Positions 5,698 through 6,471 of a stretch of 6,471 bases of DNA are shown here, in pieces. Origin of the DNA: JBLNCE01 sp050260415 (GTDB lineage: Bacteria; Bacillota; UBA4882; JAAYXC01); assembly GCA_050260415.1 (NCBI GenBank), contig JBLNCE010000140.1, forward strand, positions 1 to 6,471. The letters run 5' to 3'. Below the pieces are notes generated by a model that was given only the letters and a program-made list of their open reading frames with translations, did no database searches and was not told the origin of the DNA. How positions within the stretch are numbered: the stretch's first letter is position 1; every line of letters starts with the position of its first letter. The translations under genes and the position numbers were made by a program.

Positions 5698-5785
5698 TCT
5701 TTGCGATCTTGGCGTCTTTGCGAGAGTTAAGGACAGAAATCCCGAAAAGACAATAATCTCGCAAAGGCGCAAAGCTCGCCAAGGA
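5698..5785 (+). repeat. Palindromic repeat copy 2 (88 bp), upstream of the GxxExxY gene
   Basis: Arms of 28 bp (5698-5725 and 5757-5784) are reverse complementary at about 23 of 28 positions around a ~31-base loop. The loop is the variable part between copies. The right end reads CCAAGGAG where the other complete copies read CCAAGAA, and this change creates the ribosome binding site of the following gene. Confidence 0.92.
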
Positions 5786-5786
5786 G
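5781..5786 (+). promoter_or_regulatory. Repeat-derived ribosome binding site
   Basis: AAGGAG at the right end of repeat copy 2 lies nine bases before ATG 5796 and only three before the in-frame GTG 5790, so ATG 5796 is the better start. The other copies carry AAGAAG or AAGAAA here. Confidence 0.65.
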
Positions 5787-5795
5787 TAAGTGGAA

Positions 5796-6179
5796 ATGGA
5801 TGAGAATGAGATAGGTCGGATCGTTATAGACGCAGCTGTCATGGTGCACAGGGAACTTGGTCCGGGCCTGCTGGAATCCGTCTATGAAACAGTGCTAGCG
5901 CAAGAGCTTGCGATTCGCGGGCTTCGGGTCGAACGACAGGTGCCGGTGGCTATCGAGTATAGGGGTGTGAGATTTGACGAGGGATTCCGGGCGGATATGG
6001 TTGTTGAGAACAAGGTCATTCTGGAACTGAAGTCGGTCGAGTCAGTCAGTAACGCCCACAAGAAGCAGCTTCTAACCTACTTGAGGTTGACCGGCAAACG
6101 ATTAGGATTTTTGCTCAATTTCGGTGCAGCGTTTATGAAAAACGGCATTATCCGAACGGCCAACGGCATGCCCGACTAA
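5796..6179 (+). CDS. GxxExxY family protein (nuclease-like, function unknown)
   Basis: The 127-residue protein carries the defining motif G24-L-L-E27-S-V-Y30 after an amphipathic N-terminal helix (DENEIGRIVIDAAVMVHREL). Later residues look like a compact PD-(D/E)xK nuclease core: D67 in FRADMVV, then E77-L-K79 at the end of the next strand, then HKKQLLTYLR (88-97). The end, NGIIR...NGMPD, fits family members. Length is typical and the reading frame is undamaged, with no key residue missing. The biochemical activity of this family is not established to my knowledge, and the nuclease relation is inferred from the motif pattern. The gene sits inside a repeat unit. Its ribosome binding site comes from the repeat, and neighbouring units contain deleted forms of it. 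No separate promoter was found, so transcription may come from the repeat itself or from upstream. Confidence 0.88.
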   Translation: MDENEIGRIVIDAAVMVHRELGPGLLESVYETVLAQELAIRGLRVERQVPVAIEYRGVRFDEGFRADMVVENKVILELKSVESVSNAHKKQLLTYLRLTGKRLGFLLNFGAAFMKNGIIRTANGMPD

Positions 6180-6186
6180 CAAAAGT

Positions 6187-6274
6187 TCTTTGCGATCTTG
6201 GCATCTTTGCGAGAGATAAAGATGAAAATCCGGAAAAGACGATAATCTCGCAAAGGCGCAAAGCTCGCCAAGAA
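6187..6274 (+). repeat. Palindromic repeat copy 3 (88 bp)
   Basis: It begins seven bases after the GxxExxY stop codon, in the same orientation as the other copies. Arms differ by a few substitutions from copy 2 (GGCATC for GGCGTC in the left arm), and the loop differs (GATAAAGATGAAAATC). The 31-base right block up to CCAAG is unchanged. Confidence 0.92.
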
Positions 6275-6363
6275 ATGCGTGGAATGATAGATTGGATTGT
6301 ACGGCGATGGGGGCTAATAAGAAGCACTACCCATTCAACGACACGCCCGAATGACAAAGGTTT
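6275..6363 (+). pseudogene. Decayed GxxExxY gene: second remnant
   Basis: These 89 bases follow repeat copy 3. The left end (GCGTGGAATGATAGATTG, 6277-6294) is similar to the start region of the intact gene (GTGGAAATGGATGAGAATG). The right end (CAACGACACGCCCGAATGACA, 6337-6357) resembles the intact gene's 3' end and would encode N-D-T-P-E-stop. The interior, including the GxxExxY motif and nuclease-like core, is absent. Stops appear within a few codons of the candidate start. Confidence 0.5.
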
Positions 6364-6451
6364 TCTTTGCGATCTTGGCGTCTTGGCGAGAGATAAAGAT
6401 AGTAATCCCGAAAAGATAATAATCTCGCAAAGGCGCAAAGCTCGCCAAGAA
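6364..6451 (+). repeat. Palindromic repeat copy 4 (88 bp)
   Basis: Same orientation as copies 1-3. The left arm ends CTTGGCGAGA like copy 1, and the loop differs from the others. The following 20 bases to the window end include a stretch identical to the sequence after copy 3 (GCGTGGAATGATAGATTG), so the array continues past the window. Confidence 0.92.
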
Positions 6452-6471
6452 GTGCGTGGAATGATAGATTG
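6452..6471 (+). other. Start of a further GxxExxY-type unit, cut by window end
   Basis: The last 18 bases (6454-6471) are identical to 6277-6294 after repeat copy 3. This indicates another unit of the array, either intact or deleted, beyond the window. Confidence 0.55.

Larger units (their letters stand above)
5698..6274 (+). mobile_element. Candidate palindrome-bounded GxxExxY unit
   Basis: The intact GxxExxY gene lies between two direct copies of the palindrome (copies 2 and 3). The same palindromes also bound deleted versions of the unit on both sides. A nuclease-like gene inside a repeated palindrome resembles REP/RAYT-type domesticated or selfish elements. No transposase of a known class is present, and mobility is inferred from the repetition alone. 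Confidence 0.35.

Noticed and set aside
5790..5792. GTG start for the GxxExxY gene
   Set aside because: Only three bases from AAGGAG. ATG 5796, at nine bases, is better placed, and the resulting M-D-E-N-E start is a more typical beginning.
5503..5842. Minus-strand frames across the palindromic repeats
   Set aside because: They arise from the repeat sequence itself and recur at each copy (for example RLCEIIVFSG). They have no domain and no initiation signals.
5558..6451. CRISPR array
   Set aside because: The repeats are ~88 bp, far longer than CRISPR repeats. Spacing varies from 57 to 401 bp, one interval holds a complete gene, and no cas gene is present.

Overview
The window is a GC-rich bacterial chromosomal segment of accessory character: independent small genes, gene debris, an insertion-sequence edge and a family of palindromic repeats. 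No rRNA, tRNA or phylogenetic marker gene is present. The mix of a multi-cluster ferredoxin-like protein, a cytoplasmic GH43 glycosidase, a DUF2975/YozG-type pair and a repeat-associated GxxExxY gene would fit an anaerobic or facultative environmental bacterium (Desulfobacterota, Chloroflexota or Spirochaetota are all plausible). That placement is a guess.

Layout, left to right. Positions 1-49 (minus) hold the first codons of an IS1182-like transposase running out of the window, so the left ~115 bp are probably the edge of an insertion sequence. A conserved 87-residue protein of unknown function (159-422) follows; it contains an internal duplication. A 300-bp stretch with one strong hairpin leads to a class I SAM-dependent methyltransferase (723-1460). 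This converges on a GH43 xylosidase/arabinofuranosidase-type enzyme on the minus strand (1605-3113). Between the GH43 start and the next gene lies an in-frame fragment of a second methyltransferase (about 3185-3310), truncated at both ends.

Positions 3347-4268 form a compact regulatory operon: a near-consensus promoter overlapping repeated TCGATAAAT boxes, a four-helix DUF2975 membrane protein, and a Cro/CI-type regulator of the YozG kind. A larger gene (4436-5506) encodes a winged-helix domain joined to a cysteine-rich segment and two [4Fe-4S] ferredoxin motifs.

The right-hand 900 bp are the most unusual part. Four direct copies of an ~88-bp imperfect palindrome occur at variable spacing. 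One unit carries an intact GxxExxY gene (5796-6179), a family proposed to be nuclease-like. Two other units carry what look like only the start and the end of such a gene. The array runs off the right end of the window. It looks like a mobile or amplifying palindromic element that includes its own candidate nuclease gene, comparable in layout to REP/RAYT systems. That interpretation is inference.
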